A stretch of DNA of 64,000 bases, from NCBI RefSeq assembly GCF_905404315.1, contig NC_066265.1, forward strand, positions 34,062,501-34,126,500. The letters are read 5' to 3'. The stretch comes from Leptidea sinapis (taxonomy: Eukaryota; Arthropoda; Insecta; Lepidoptera; Pieridae). Under the pieces are notes generated by a model. The model was not told the origin of the DNA, searched no databases, and saw only the letters and a list, made by a program, of their open reading frames with translations. Of this stretch, positions 23,583 through 34,234 are shown one piece after another; positions within the stretch are counted from its first letter, which is position 1; every line of letters starts with the position of its first letter. The translations under genes and the position numbers were made by a program.

Positions 23583-24140
23583 TAATAATGATAATGATTG
23601 AATAGGTAAATTATGAATGGACAGACCATAACCGTTGTCATCGAATATGTAATAATTGCTTACAATTCACACAACTCAACAGCTAAACAATAATTATTAT
23701 CATAACATAAGCCTTTATTTCCAGACAGTAATATATTTATCTTACATTGATGACTACACCGATTCAACAACATCGACATAATTCGCCTGTTTGCCACTTT
23801 CGTTTATTTCCACTCTGTTCTTTTCTCCGTGTTCTGAAACTCGTTCTAAAAGACGATGGGCAAAAATATATGGAATATGCTTCTGTAAGGAAGTGGTAAA
23901 GTTTAACTACTACTGACATTAAATAGGGATTGAACTAAATAAAACATTACAGATACATATAATACCTCAAAGAACTGTGTAGTGATCTTAGATCTGAGTC
24001 ATACAATTCACCAAGTAAATGACAAGGTCTCACAACACAAACAAATAGAAAATTTTTTATGAAAAACAATGACAAAGTTTATAAATACATAGTAACATTA
24101 AGGAAACTGTTTCTTCGATAATATCACCTGTTTGAGTTGC
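23583..24140. other. Stretch without recognisable gene
   Basis: AT-rich; nothing recognised. Confidence 0.4.
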
Positions 24141-24232
24141 TTAATACGTAGGTCACACTAAAATTTTTGCGTAACTTAAAAAAACAACATGTATTTATGT
24201 ATATTAAAAAAACAACAACCAAAATATTATGT

Positions 24233-25218
24233 TTATTGCTTTTCAAAATACTCTCCCTTAAATTTTAAACACTTTTTCATGCGATCGAACCATTTTTTAA
24301 AACAGAAGGACCACAGATCTGAAGGTATGTTTTCTACGTGCTGATTGGTGCTATCACTGCTTCTTCGGAATTGGTAAAAGTGAAACCTCTCATCAAATCT
24401 TTGATTTTGGGGAAAATACAGAAATCACAGGGTGCTAAGTCGGGGCTACGAGTATGTGCAGGATGGGTGACGAGTTGTACTTTTTCGGAAGCTTAAAATG
24501 TTAGTTTTGTTGGCCGTGTTTGAAGAAGCGTTGTCATGATGTAGGAGAACGCGGCTTTTTGGTCGTTATTCGCGAATTTTTTTTAACACCCTGGGTAAAC
24601 AAAGGATGGAATACCACTCGGCATTAACACTCTTTTGATCTTCACGTGGAATTGCGCAGGGACCCGTAGCTGAGAAAAAAAAATGCTACATTGTTTACTT
24701 TTGTTGGCCTTTTCTCATTTTCAGTTTTTTTTCGAGTTCAAAACAGTAAATCCACGTTCCGTCTCCTATGACAATGTCATAAACAGCATTAAAATGTCCG
24801 TAGTCGTACTTCATTACCATCTGTGAGCACCATTCCACGCGAGCCCGCTTCGTGGAGGGATCCAACGACAACAAAGTTTCCGAACATCCAATCGTGTAAA
24901 ATTTTCTGATTATGGCTCATACCAAACCCTAATATTCCTCGAATTGTCTCATAGATAATGCGCGGGTTTTCTTCAATTAGCCGCTTAACAGTAGCCACAT
25001 TATTTTCGTTGACGGCAGTTGAAGGCCGCCCTTCACGAAATTCGTCATGTAAAGAAACCCGACCTCTCTCAAATTCAGCAAACCATTGCCTCACGATGAT
25101 CAAGCAAGGTGCTTCTCTTCCAAAAGCATTTTGAAATCGAGCGGTAGTCTTGCGGAGATAGAGAACTTTTAAATTCATAAAAAATCATAGCTCTAAAATC
25201 TTTTTGACTTAATTCCAT
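24233..25218 (-). pseudogene. mariner transposase, irritans/maT-like, frameshifted
   Basis: An ATG at 25218 begins MELSQKDFRAMIFYEFK, followed after a frameshift by the helix-turn-helix DNA-binding region (WFAEFERGR, EGRPSTAV, at about residues 30-70 of a roughly 328-codon frame). Further on, IGDGTWIYCF supplies the first catalytic Asp. LHHDNASSNTAN, in another frame, supplies the second, and SPDLAPCDF supplies the third of a DD34D triad. The C-terminus reads KWFDRMKKCLKFKGEYFEKQ then TAA at 24233. The length matches a full mariner transposase, but at least two frameshifts and several stops inactivate it. I could not identify a convincing terminal inverted repeat pair. It lies about 600 bp from a mariner of a different lineage. 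Confidence 0.75.
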
Positions 25219-25822
25219 TTTCGTTGCATACGTAGAACTTTGATGTCTGATAAAAAAACAATTGACAAATGATTTCCCGCCTATTGTTTTTTTTTATTAC
25301 TAAGAAGGTTGCAACGTCAAAAAAATATAACATTCGAAATTCAAATAGTTCTTTCTGAATAAAAAATATTTGAGTATCAAACTTAGTACCCACGCCCCAA
25401 ATAATTTTGAAAGCATACTGTGGTATCAATATTATGGTAAGTATAATTACGTGTATTTTGATGTGATTTTCTTATGTTTCTAGTTTGGTCCTCACTGCCG
25501 AGGATGGCGCCTACGTGTTAATTTTTTGATTGCCGCTGTCCGTTTATCTTTGTCTAATTGACATTAACTTTGATTCCCAAAACACAATTCGCAAATTAAT
25601 TATCAGCAACCTAGTCAGCTAGCCCTGCGTGTGTTAGCCAGTCTGTCATGTTAGTAATCGGAGTTAACATTTCAGGTAACTCATAACATTTAGGATTGGG
25701 TTTGAATTTCCGCAAATAAATGCCTAAATCAACGATTTACAACAAACTGTTTTAGTTTTATATCGAGGTTGGCTAGGATGAATGAAGAATAACAAATCAA
25801 AGCTAAGTCTCACACAAATATA
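25219..25822. other. Mariner 5' flank and unassigned sequence
   Basis: The first 200 bases probably belong to the 5' UTR of the mariner on its left. The rest shows nothing recognisable. Confidence 0.35.
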
Positions 25823-26618
25823 AGGTACCTATGAAATTGCCGTTTTGTATGAAAAAATTTAACCGAATTTTTTTCATGTATTTTTTATTTGTATTAATCG
25901 AAGTAATCACCCATGCAATCAATGCATCTTTGCCAACGCAGTGGCAGTTTATTGATGCCCTTCTTAAAGAAATCAGCTGGACGGGAAGCAACAAATTCTT
26001 CAAAGGCATTTTGTACTGCCTCTCGTGTATTGAATTTTTTTCCCGCCAAGAAGTTATCCAAATTCTGGAAAAAGAAGTAGTCTGTAGGAGCAAGGTCTGG
26101 CGAGTAGGGCGGATGACGGAGAGCTTCCAACCCCAGTTCTTGAAACTTGGAGACCGTCTGCTGTACAGTATGAGGACGCACGTTGTCTTGCAGGAGCAGC
26201 GGAGACGAGCGATTGACCAATGCTGGTTGGAGATGTGCCAGCTTCTCCATCATTGTGTTCAGTTCTTCACAGTATATATCTGCAGTAATGCTCACACCGT
26301 TGGTAAGAAGCTGTGATGAATCACACCGGCGCTAGACCACCTAACAGTGACCATCACTTTTCTAGGGGTAAGTTTTCATTTAGGGCATTGTTTAGGTGGT
26401 GAACCAGGATCCAACCAACATGCTGAGCGCTTGCGGTTATCAAACAGAATCTATTTTTCATCGCAGGTAACAATGCGGTTCAAAATTCCTTCATTTATGT
26501 GTCTATTGAGCAGTGCAAGGCACGTCTCGACGCGTACTTCGCGCTGGCGATCATTGAGTTCGTGGGGCACCCATTTGCCAAGCTTTTAGTACTGCAGAAC
26601 GGCAATTTCATAGGACCT
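25823..26618 (-). mobile_element. Internally deleted mariner element (796 bp) with terminal inverted repeats
   Basis: Left end AGGTACCTATGAAATTGCCG and right end (minus strand) AGGTCCTATGAAATTGCCGT form a near-perfect inverted repeat of about 24 bp. The minus strand encodes only the second half of a mariner transposase. LGKWVPHELNDRQ begins almost immediately inside the right repeat. IVTCDEK (catalytic Asp) follows, with a Trp-to-stop change right after it. The open segment 25894-26295 then carries LLQDNVRPH and PPYSPDLAPTDYFF (second and third Asp of DD34D) and ends CMGDYFD. The N-terminal DNA-binding half is missing. The lineage resembles the cecropia/Hsmar1-like mariners, unlike the neighbouring copy. 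It is non-autonomous and inactive. Confidence 0.8.
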
Positions 26619-27535
26619 ATTATTTGATGAAAGGGGATTTGAATACAGCTTGCCATTGACCAGCGGGAGCACAATGGCTCTTGTAACAATGATTTTCTTA
26701 CGAGCATATCTTGTCGAGCTTCATTTTGTCATTCATCACGGAGGAAGCATTAATTGTTGAATTAAAAATGTCTCTAATTGATGATGTCAGTTTAAATGTT
26801 TTCTCTATGAACTTCCTTTTATGGGCTTATATTTTCCGAACATTTACCATGGTAATGTATTTTTTTTAACCATCAAAAATAAGAGATTGGAACGAACAAA
26901 AAGCGCACCGACTATTTTTGATTTCAAGAATTATCGACCCTTGTGTATATAAGCTTGTTATAAGAATATAAATCTAACAATTGTAATATAGCTGCTGTCA
27001 TAGTTATTGATAATATTTTGTATCTCCCTCTCATTTCTACTTACTCAACAAATACATTGATTTAAATCATAATTTGCAATTTTAACATATTTAACAATGC
27101 ATGTGCGAACAATTTGAGTGCACAGATGGTAATAGAAACTCTCGTGCCACCGCTAATCAATCATTTACAAGGGAGAAATCGATTAACACAACCGATGTGT
27201 GTAATTTATTTCCAGTATTTCTTTGTCTTACCAGTTGATAGTCTATTTCCAGTGACTTATCTCGAATAATAACACACAGTGTGTTATAAACGCGAAGTAA
27301 AGTTATTCCAAATTGGTTTTTTTGGTCTCTATTTAACCTTTGTCACTACAGAATTACATGACAGGGAGAAGTAATTTTAACTTAGAGTAACTTTTCATTG
27401 CGTTTATTAATAAGACAGACGCACTTGTGGAAAAGTATACAAGTTCCCAAGCAGTTTCGAGCTCAGAGCATACTGGGAGTGAACCTTAGAGGCCGGCAAC
27501 ACATCTCTTGATAGTTCCCCATACACGATAAATAC
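26619..27535. other. Stretch without recognisable gene
   Basis: Near 27508 an AGGCCGGCAACAC word resembles the family A 3' region, but too little is left to call a copy. Nothing else was recognised. Confidence 0.35.
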
Positions 27536-27539
27536 GTAC

Positions 27540-27655
27540 GAAAACGATGTATTTGACCATACTTACAATATACTAGCGTATAGACGAACATCTATAAAGG
27601 ATATATAGCAAGATAGAAAAGGGAATCAAATCTATGGGTACAAGTCAAGACAAGT
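27540..27655 (+). repeat. Interspersed repeat R3, copy 1
   Basis: It contains GAACATCTATAAAGGATATA followed by AGCAAGATAGAAAAGGGAAT and CAAATCTATGGGT. The same series occurs at 30525-30595 and, reversed, at 41505-41605. It is a short dispersed repeat of unknown type. Confidence 0.55.
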
Positions 27656-28830
27656 GGTAAATTTTTAATACTAAACCCTTAGATAATTTAAACGTTTAGA
27701 TAGACTGACAGCTGTGAAAACGTCGAAAAAATTGAGGTTAACAGTTAACCTTTATTTTGAGCAATGCACGCACACTAAAGTATAATAAGCTCGGCCTGTC
27801 TTCATCGGTAGTCTACAAGTAAGAGGTTCTGTCTAGAAGTAAAAAAAAATATCTAAGAGTCCAAATTGGTCACACTGTCATTATCAGGCTGCCTGGTGGT
27901 GTACACGATAGTATATTCTAAGTCTATCATATTAACCTGTCTCCCTACCAGTGCATGAGACAGAAAGAAAAATTAAGAAGTCTATTCGCACAGTTTTTTT
28001 TTTGTTATTGGTACCAGGCGACCATAAGTGAAGTAGAGATAATAATATAATATTATTGAAGAGTGATGGGTGACGCCTGTCTTACAATGGTTCCCCTTTG
28101 CTAGTTAGACAGACGTGTAGCTACTAGATACAATACCTTCGTGTATAGCTTACTAACTTAACTATCTTGAAAAAATGATAACTTTTGCGTCGTTCGTGTT
28201 GTTTTGTAAGCATAATATATAAAGTTACTATGATTACGTAATATTATGTAGATATGCTGCTTGGAAATTTGCAAGATACATATCATGGTATTGCAGCAAG
28301 CACGTAGAGAATACAAGATTACACCCACACGGGCCGTATGCCATCGTAATAACAGTTTATGAGAACTGATGTGTCCATTTACATCCATTAGTATCGTAGA
28401 AACGAATCTAAATGACAAACGAACGGATCTCAGTATATATCTATCTGTATAACGTAAATTAATTAATGATATAATAGGTGACAACATTTTTTGTTTATTT
28501 TTTTTCATTTTATTTTCAGGCATTACCCATAGATATACAAACAATCTTAACTTAAATTAAATTACTTACATAACATTGTTGAGTTTTATTTGATATAAAT
28601 TAAATTACAGTTTAAAACTTAAGATATGTCATAATCACAATTAAAAGGAAAATAATTAATAATAATAATAATTTAAATTCAGAAAAAAAATCCATACTAA
28701 TATAAACTTAGAATGTACAACAAACAGCCCGACATTGAATGACCAATTTTGATTTTCCAATGTGTGTGTTACTGTGACCACTTGGGTTTAATATGTAAAA
28801 CTTACTTATTTTTTAAGTAGACTAATCAGT
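27656..28830. other. AT-rich stretch; long minus-strand open frame without motif
   Basis: A 128-codon minus-strand frame at 28158-28544 is long for such AT-rich DNA. It has no signal peptide, domain or recognisable splice partner, and I do not call it a gene. An (AAT)n microsatellite lies at 28657-28672. Confidence 0.35.
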
Positions 28831-28949
28831 CTGTTCACGCGCGCCGTAGGCGCGTGGAAAATGATGTTCATGGCAATATGCCCTACGCCCCAAATTTCTA
28901 CCGCTGGACATGGATATGCTCAGGTCTTCGGGTGAGAAAATGGATGATT

Positions 28950-29640
28950 CCCATTGATATTGTCTTCTTCTTTTTGGTAAAAAATGTAGCTAAAAGCGGC
29001 CCTTGCTATCGAGCCTCGTGACAAAATACGGAGTGATCAGCCGGGTAGCGGATCGAGTACGTCCTTATTCTGTTCAACAACCCGCGGCAGAAGATCCCGC
29101 GGTAAGAGGTGGCCGTCAGGTGGCCGTCAGGTGGCCGTCAGGTGGCCGTCAGGTGGCCGCGGGTGCCAGAGGCTCGCGTGAACATGGCGACGGCGAGGCG
29201 CCTAATGAAGTCGTCCAGGCTCTCTACTCCTAAGTCCCTCTGTATCGTGGTGTTCCTCACGTACCAAGCAATGCGTAGTAGTAGTCGTACAGCTACCACC
29301 CTAGCTGAGGACCTAGGAGGCAGCTATCCGTACTCGAAACTGACGATCTTTAAGAAAGCTGGCGACTGTCTTGACCAACGGTCGGGGGGCTGAAGTCTGG
29401 CAGACTTAATAGGTCAATCCAAGCCAAACACGGTCCTTTTCCATATCCAGAAATACTGCGACGGCACACTCCCGCTTATTGTGGGCTGCCGTGAGGTAGT
29501 GCAGTACTCTGGATAGCTGTAGTGTTGCAGTTGTACGTGTAGTGAGAGGGAGAGACAGCTGGAGTTTTTCAATCACCTTGGAGACGGGGGGAGGCAACGT
29601 GATGGGCCGATCGCTTTCGGCTCGAAGCGTCCTTCCCGGG
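28950..29640 (-). mobile_element. Jockey-type LINE relic with reverse transcriptase
   Basis: On the minus strand, 29640-29406 encodes SDRPITLPPPVSKVIEKLQL, then TTATLQLSRVLHYLTAAHNK and AVAVFLDMEKDRVW. These are the N-terminal RT motifs and motif A of a jockey-like element, with the FGF motif region deleted. After a shift comes LVKTVASFLKDRQFRVRI, then a gap over the catalytic YADD region. The ORF C-terminus WYVRNTTIQRDLGVESLDDF continues FIRRLAVAMFTRAS and runs into an 11-bp tandem repeat. The GC-rich sequence out to about 28840 may be its 3' UTR. It is inactive. Confidence 0.7.
29107..29160. repeat. Minisatellite, 11-bp unit, 4.9 copies
   Basis: AGGTGGCCGTC is repeated four times perfectly plus a partial copy. 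It lies at the C-terminal end of the Jockey relic's reading frame. It probably arose by slippage in the element or after insertion. Confidence 0.95.
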
Positions 29641-29644
29641 CCTT

Positions 29645-30525
29645 GGTAATATCCTTCTATCGAGTCCTGTATTGAGATTGTCGCGGAATGGGATAAATTG
29701 AAATTTGTACAATTTAACTTCCAGAAGACTTCAGTTTGCGTGGTTACCACTAAAAAAACCTCATTTGTCGTATCATCGCTCTTCTCATCGACAAAAATTC
29801 CCATAAAGCCTCGCCTTCTATCGTAATACTGGGATTCTCGAGTGATTGCCAATTCCGCGGTCACCTGGAGGGCAAAGCCTTCGCTTCGAAGAAAGTGGGC
29901 GTCATAATGGCGCTAGAATGTGGGTTGGCTTGAAATAGAGCACGTCTATATTTCAAGCCAACCCACATTCTAGCGCACTACAAAGCGCAGGTCTGGCCAC
30001 ATATGGAGTATTGCTGTCATCTCTGGTCTGGCGCGCCCAGTATCAAATCGATCCATTTGATCGCATGCAACGCAGAGCAGTTCTAATTGTCGGGGACCCA
30101 GTGCTCTGTGAACACTTGGCGTTCCGTAGAGACGTCGCTTCATTGTGTGTCTTCTACCGCATTTATCACGGGCAGTGTTCCGAAGAGCTGTTTCACCTGA
30201 TTCCTGCCGCTGAATTCGACCTTCGTACGACACGCCAAAAATTAGGATACCATCCCCACATCTGGATGTGTGGCGGTCCTCCACAGTGCGGTTTTAAAGT
30301 AACTATCTTCCACGTACTACAAAGCTGTGGAATGAACTTCCTTATGCGGTGTTTTCGAGACAATACTACTTGGATACCTTCAAAAAAGCACGTACACCTT
30401 CCTTAAAGGCCGGCAACGCTTCTGTGATTCCTCTGGCGTTGCAAGAGAATGTGGGCGGCAGTGATCACTTAACACCAGGTGACCCGTACGCTCGTATGTC
30501 CTCCTTTTTCATAAAAAAAGCGTAC
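29645..30525 (+). mobile_element. LINE family A, 3' half, with internal inverted duplication
   Basis: It begins in the ESSLEKVAEW-like region downstream of YADD. It continues through the C-terminal domain (HMEYCCHLWSGAPS, FYRIYHGQCSEELFHLIPA, FHVLQSCGMN in shifted frame) to the family 3' tail GTGATCACTTAACACCAGGT and an A-run near 30520. Between the ASKK-VGVI motif and the YFKP motif the copy carries an extra inverted segment (29910-29937). The copy butts tail-to-tail against the minus-strand Jockey relic. Confidence 0.8.
29910..29976. repeat. Perfect 28-bp inverted repeat, 11-nt loop, inside a LINE
   Basis: The arms at 29910-29937 and 29949-29976 are exact reverse complements. The right arm is ordinary LINE sequence (it matches the equivalent place in the 18.9-kb copy). 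The left arm is an inverted copy that replaces a few bases there. Confidence 0.95.
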
Positions 30526-30595
30526 GATGGAGAAGAACATCTCTAACGGAGATATAGTAAGAACGAAGAGGAAAGCGAATCTATTGTTTTTGCTC
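30526..30595 (+). repeat. Interspersed repeat R3, copy 2
   Basis: GCGTACGATGGAGAAGAACA, then ACGGAGATATAGTAAGAACG and GCGAATCTATTG, parallel the copies at 27540 and 41505. It follows directly on the LINE tail. Confidence 0.55.
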
Positions 30596-30634
30596 ATCAG
30601 CCACTCTTGGAATTAGCTCCTTGGTATTATGAAT

Positions 30635-30745
30635 CCCGAGTTGTTTTGCCCGTTCTTCTCAGGTCTGAGGCATACTTTTTGGAGTGGGTGGTAGTTTTGG
30701 ACTTTCAATAAGTGATATCACATCCTATTTTGAATTAAAATATTA
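30635..30745 (+). mobile_element. LINE family D, 3' tail
   Basis: CCCGTTCTTCTCAGGTCTGA, a GGGTGGTAGTTTTGGAC block, then TAAGTGATATCACATCCTAT and terminal TTGAATTAAAATATT are the shared family D tail words. Confidence 0.65.
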
Positions 30746-31572
30746 AACTACTAGCACGCAAATTGGACATGTATTAGGATGTGGGGTTCTCTATAATATA
30801 ATCGTATATTCTAAGTCTGCACAATATAAAACTCCTCTGCTTTTTTATTTATTTTTAACATTGGAAATAATATATTATGTGTACTCAATGTTATACTAAT
30901 TATAATATTACGTCCATACCATCCTGAAACTAATTGTGCCTAGATAAGTACAGCCATCTTGAATCCATGGTATAGCTCGGGAATTCCTTATGCGCGTACA
31001 CTTTATGGAAATGATTTTGATCCGTAACCGAACCACTATTGTCAATTGCAATTGTATATCCGGGTTTCTTACGCTCGGAAGTCGCTAAAATAAAAAAAAA
31101 AAAACGAATTTTGTAGATGGCCGATTAGATTATGTAGTAGAAAAAGTGATAAATTTGGTTTTACATAGTTTGGAGTGAAGAGATTTGTGGTCAGCCACCT
31201 CATGACGGTCATCCAGTCCCAACCATGAACAATTAGAGCTGTGTCATCGCCATAAGTTATAATTTAAATTTAAATTATCAGAATCAGTACATTGGCGAGT
31301 GTGAAAGGTTATATTCAAAATACAGTGAGAAATGTTAGCTGGACTCTTTTCCATTTCAGTTAACTTTGGAGGTTAAACTGAAGATATAATATATGACGAC
31401 CATTTTTATATTATTAAATGACATTATTATTAAAACTTTAACCAACAACCAACTTTATTAGCAAAGACAATCACATTTGCCAATAAATTATATTCTCCCA
31501 TGTGTGATCATACAATCAATATGATATGAATATGATGCTTCAAATATTAAGAGATTCGTTTACCTTTTTTTA
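30746..31572. other. Stretch without recognisable gene
   Basis: AT-rich, with a 16-base A-run containing one T near 31088-31104. Nothing recognised. Confidence 0.4.
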
Positions 31573-31960
31573 TAATAATAAGGGACGAGACAAGCAGGAT
31601 GTTCAGCTGATGGTAATTGATACGCCTTGCCCATTACAATGCAGTGCCGCTCAGGATTTTTGAAAAACCCAAAAATTCTGAACGCGACTACAACTGCGCT
31701 TGTCACCTTGAGACATAAGATGTTTAGTCTCATTTGCCCAGTAATTTCACTAGCAGCGCCCTTCAGACCAAAACACAGTAATGCTTACACATTACTGCTT
31801 CACGACAGAAAAAGGCGTCGTTTTGGTACCCATAATGTAGCCGGCAAAACCTGTGCAAAAGAGCCTCCCACTCGTAAATCTCCTTAGTCGCCTCTTACGA
31901 CACCCTTGGGCCGGGACTTCCCTATTCTATTTATGTCCCGGGGAAGTACAGGACTATCTG
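31573..31960 (+). mobile_element. SINE-like family S, copy 1
   Basis: It contains, in order, GCTGATGGTAATTGATACGC, GCAGTGCCGCTCAGGATTTT, CACCTTGAGACATAAGATGT, AGTAATTTCACTAGC, CACATTACTGCTTCACG and CGCCTCTTACGACACCC. This is a very common non-coding lepidopteran repeat of about 370 bp. Five other copies in the window match in order. I call it SINE-like from its length, lack of coding and dispersal. Confidence 0.7.
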
Positions 31961-32194
31961 CCTCCTTTATGTCGTATCATTGTGTTAGGCTACCATACCC
32001 AAGGGGTACCCAACAGGGTATCTATTTCAAAGAGTTTGCAGTCCGTTTGTCTTTCTGTCCGTCCAACTGTCTGTCAGCAGCCTGTATCTCATAAACCGTA
32101 ATAACTATATAACTGAAATTTGATTGTATTAGTATTGCCGCGATAATAACAATTTAAAAACCATGATATCGTAAAATATTCGCAATGTAAATAA

Positions 32195-32815
32195 AAAAAA
32201 GAGTGTGTGTACTTATGTACACGCGTTAGAAGTTATACTTCTTTGGCGTATGAATAAATCAAATTTTAACAAATAAGTTAAATTATTATTTTATTATTTA
32301 AGGTTAATATTAACAAGTATAGATTTTTTTTTTTTTTATTTATACATAACTTTAGTTAATATACCAGAAATAAAACAAAACGAAAGAAAAATATTTTTTA
32401 CATAATAATTTTTAATTAACGATGTAAATAAATTATACATACTAACCTCAAATCTATAAATGCACTCAAAACAGTTTATTCAAATCAGTTTTATCACTAA
32501 TATTCAATATATATATATATATAGATATACTAATAAATTATTAGTAAATACTATCACCGTCGTATATGAAATTGATTTAATATAAACACCAAAATAATAT
32601 TTATTTATTCACACTCTTTAATTGTACTGTTACGAAACACGTGTTCTAAATATAAAAATACTAGAATATACAACTTGAACATAGTTATCGATTTTCATGC
32701 CACTTAGAACTAACTTCACGACGTAGAATTCAGGTGTCGGTGTGCGCGCGCATCGTAAAAATTCACTCTCATCATTTTTCTCCATCGCGCCAAAAGAAGT
32801 ACAACTTCAAAAAAA
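32195..32815. mobile_element. MITE family M, copy 2
   Basis: The left part holds GTGTGTACTTATGTACACGC and TATACTTCTTTGGCGTA. The right part holds GCGCGCATCGTAAAAATTCA and the inverted CGCGCCAAAAGAAGTACAAC. The two ends match those of the copy at 22708-23036, but the AT-rich interior is longer. The right end stops about 45 bp from the stop codon of the minus-strand gene at 32861-33559, so that gene's 3' UTR must run into this element. Confidence 0.55.
32600..32609 (-). terminator. Candidate polyadenylation signals inside the MITE
   Basis: Two overlapping AATAAA hexamers (AATAAATAAA) on the minus strand lie about 255 bp past the stop codon at 32861. They are the first canonical signals downstream of it that I see. 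Confidence 0.4.
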
Positions 32816-32860
32816 CCTTTTAAAAATGTATTAATGTTATATTTTTAAAGATGGTACGGA

Positions 32861-33559
32861 TTACTTTGTGTGAGAGTCAGTTTCGCACTTGACTGGTTTA
32901 TTTTTATTATTTAACTGTTGGAATATTTTATTTATTTTAACATTTGGGATTGTTTGTATACCTGGATGTCCTCGTTCAAACAAGTTCTTACTTCCACTGA
33001 GTCTGTTCCGTCCCCGTCGTTGAGATAACCCAGTTAGTATGTAATACATAATATCAGATACTTCGGTTTCATCGGGCACATCTTGTTCATTGCTCTGCAT
33101 GGGTTGAAGTAAATATATTTTTACAACATCATCTGTGTTCCTAGATGGATTCATATACAAATAATTTTAATAAACAGTTAACAAGATGAACATTACTAAT
33201 TGGTTACAATAAATGCCTTACGATTCTGTTTCGAACCTTTGTCTTCTATAATACTCATTTTTTATATTCAATACTTTGTTTTTCGATACTTGTATCGGAT
33301 CTTTAGTTTTGCATGCTTCGTAGCGTTTTGTTTTTATATAGAACAGCCGGGGTAAAACTTTCAACATGTTACAAATATCGTTATAAGTGTGGTAATCCGA
33401 ACACGTTCCATCCATATTTGAGATACAGTCACTAACTGCATTGTTTTGAAAGGTAAGCCAAAGAAGTAATGAAACTGAAAATGAATTTGTTTCGTAAAAT
33501 AATGCAGTAATTTCGTAAATTGAATATAGTGGGAACTTACGGAAATGTATTAAAAGCAT
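32861..33559 (-). CDS. Predicted small secreted protein, three exons, unknown family
   Basis: Exons (minus strand): 33559-33541, 33474-33222 and 33140-32861. Introns are 66 bp and 81 bp, typical short insect introns, with donors C|GTAAGT and TC|GTAAGG. The acceptors are CATTTTCAG and CCATCTAG, the second with a TTAAC branch-like motif upstream. The three pieces total 552 nt, so splice phases agree and give 183 residues. Splicing creates a clean signal peptide: MLLIHF joins LSLLLWLTFQNNA, with cleavage probably before VSDC. The mature part has five Cys (about 23, 31, 41, 61, 176). It has a Lys-Arg at 56-57, a furin-type RRQR at 83-86 and RRGR at 132-135, as in processed prohormones. No domain is recognised and I assign no function. 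The first intron is a multiple of three and has no stop, so its retention would add 22 residues and destroy the hydrophobic core. A TTAAATAAG box lies about 45-55 bp upstream of the ATG. It is on the same strand as the Kazal gene 1.6 kb away, with the same first-exon layout. Confidence 0.7.
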
Positions 33560-33602
33560 TTTGCACAGATGTCAAGTGTTATAGCAATAACAAGTACGTG
33601 TG

Positions 33603-33612
33603 CTTATTTAAG
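33603..33612 (-). promoter_or_regulatory. TATA-like box of the secreted-protein gene
   Basis: TTAAATAAG on the minus strand, about 45-55 bp upstream of the start codon at 33559, would leave a short leader of about 20 nt. Confidence 0.3.
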
Positions 33613-34230
33613 TCTGCCACATTATTAATTACGATTTCACACCGAAATGGTTTGATTGAAAAATTACAGCATGATCGTTAATTATTATTACTGAGTTAGC
33701 CACAGTTCTTATTTAAAATATATAGTTATATGTTTAGTCTAGAATTTAGCTTTTATATATATAGATTTGAAAGGAGTAGTTTAACAAGCGATTCAATTCA
33801 GCAGGTGAAAGCTTGTCAAACTAAAAATGTTTGCTAAACTTAAAAAATTTGTTCGTCGATATATACCTAGGTATGCTTTTACAATGGAATGGAGCGACCG
33901 CCCTCAGGCTATTTAATTAATAAATCTTATTGTAACGTTGGTATTTATGTTTGGATGCGTTGTAGATTTTAACGTTATAAATATAAGTTCTAATAAAAAT
34001 ATTTAAATATTAATAGTTAGGTGACAGCAAAAGGTTTACAACTACTTGAGATGCACATGGGATTGTACAGTTATTGTCGTAAATGTAATAAAGATAAGTA
34101 TTAAAATATAAATATAAGAACACAAAGTATTAAATCGTTGTGTGTATCGTCTCACCATAACACTGAAATAAAACTTTGTCGTATCGTAATCTTATCGTAT
34201 CGTCGTATCGGTTCAAAACACAGTTTAAGG
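33613..34230. other. AT-rich stretch with a short LINE D tail
   Basis: At 33875-33935, plus strand, GGAATGGAGCGACCGCCCTC and AGGCTATTTAATTAATAAAT are family D tail words. Nothing else was recognised. Confidence 0.45.
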
Positions 34231-34234
34231 AAGC

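Noticed and set aside
28158..28544. 128-codon minus-strand open frame
   Set aside because: Long for the local base composition, but rich in Ile, Leu, Tyr and Lys, with no domain, signal peptide or splice partner.
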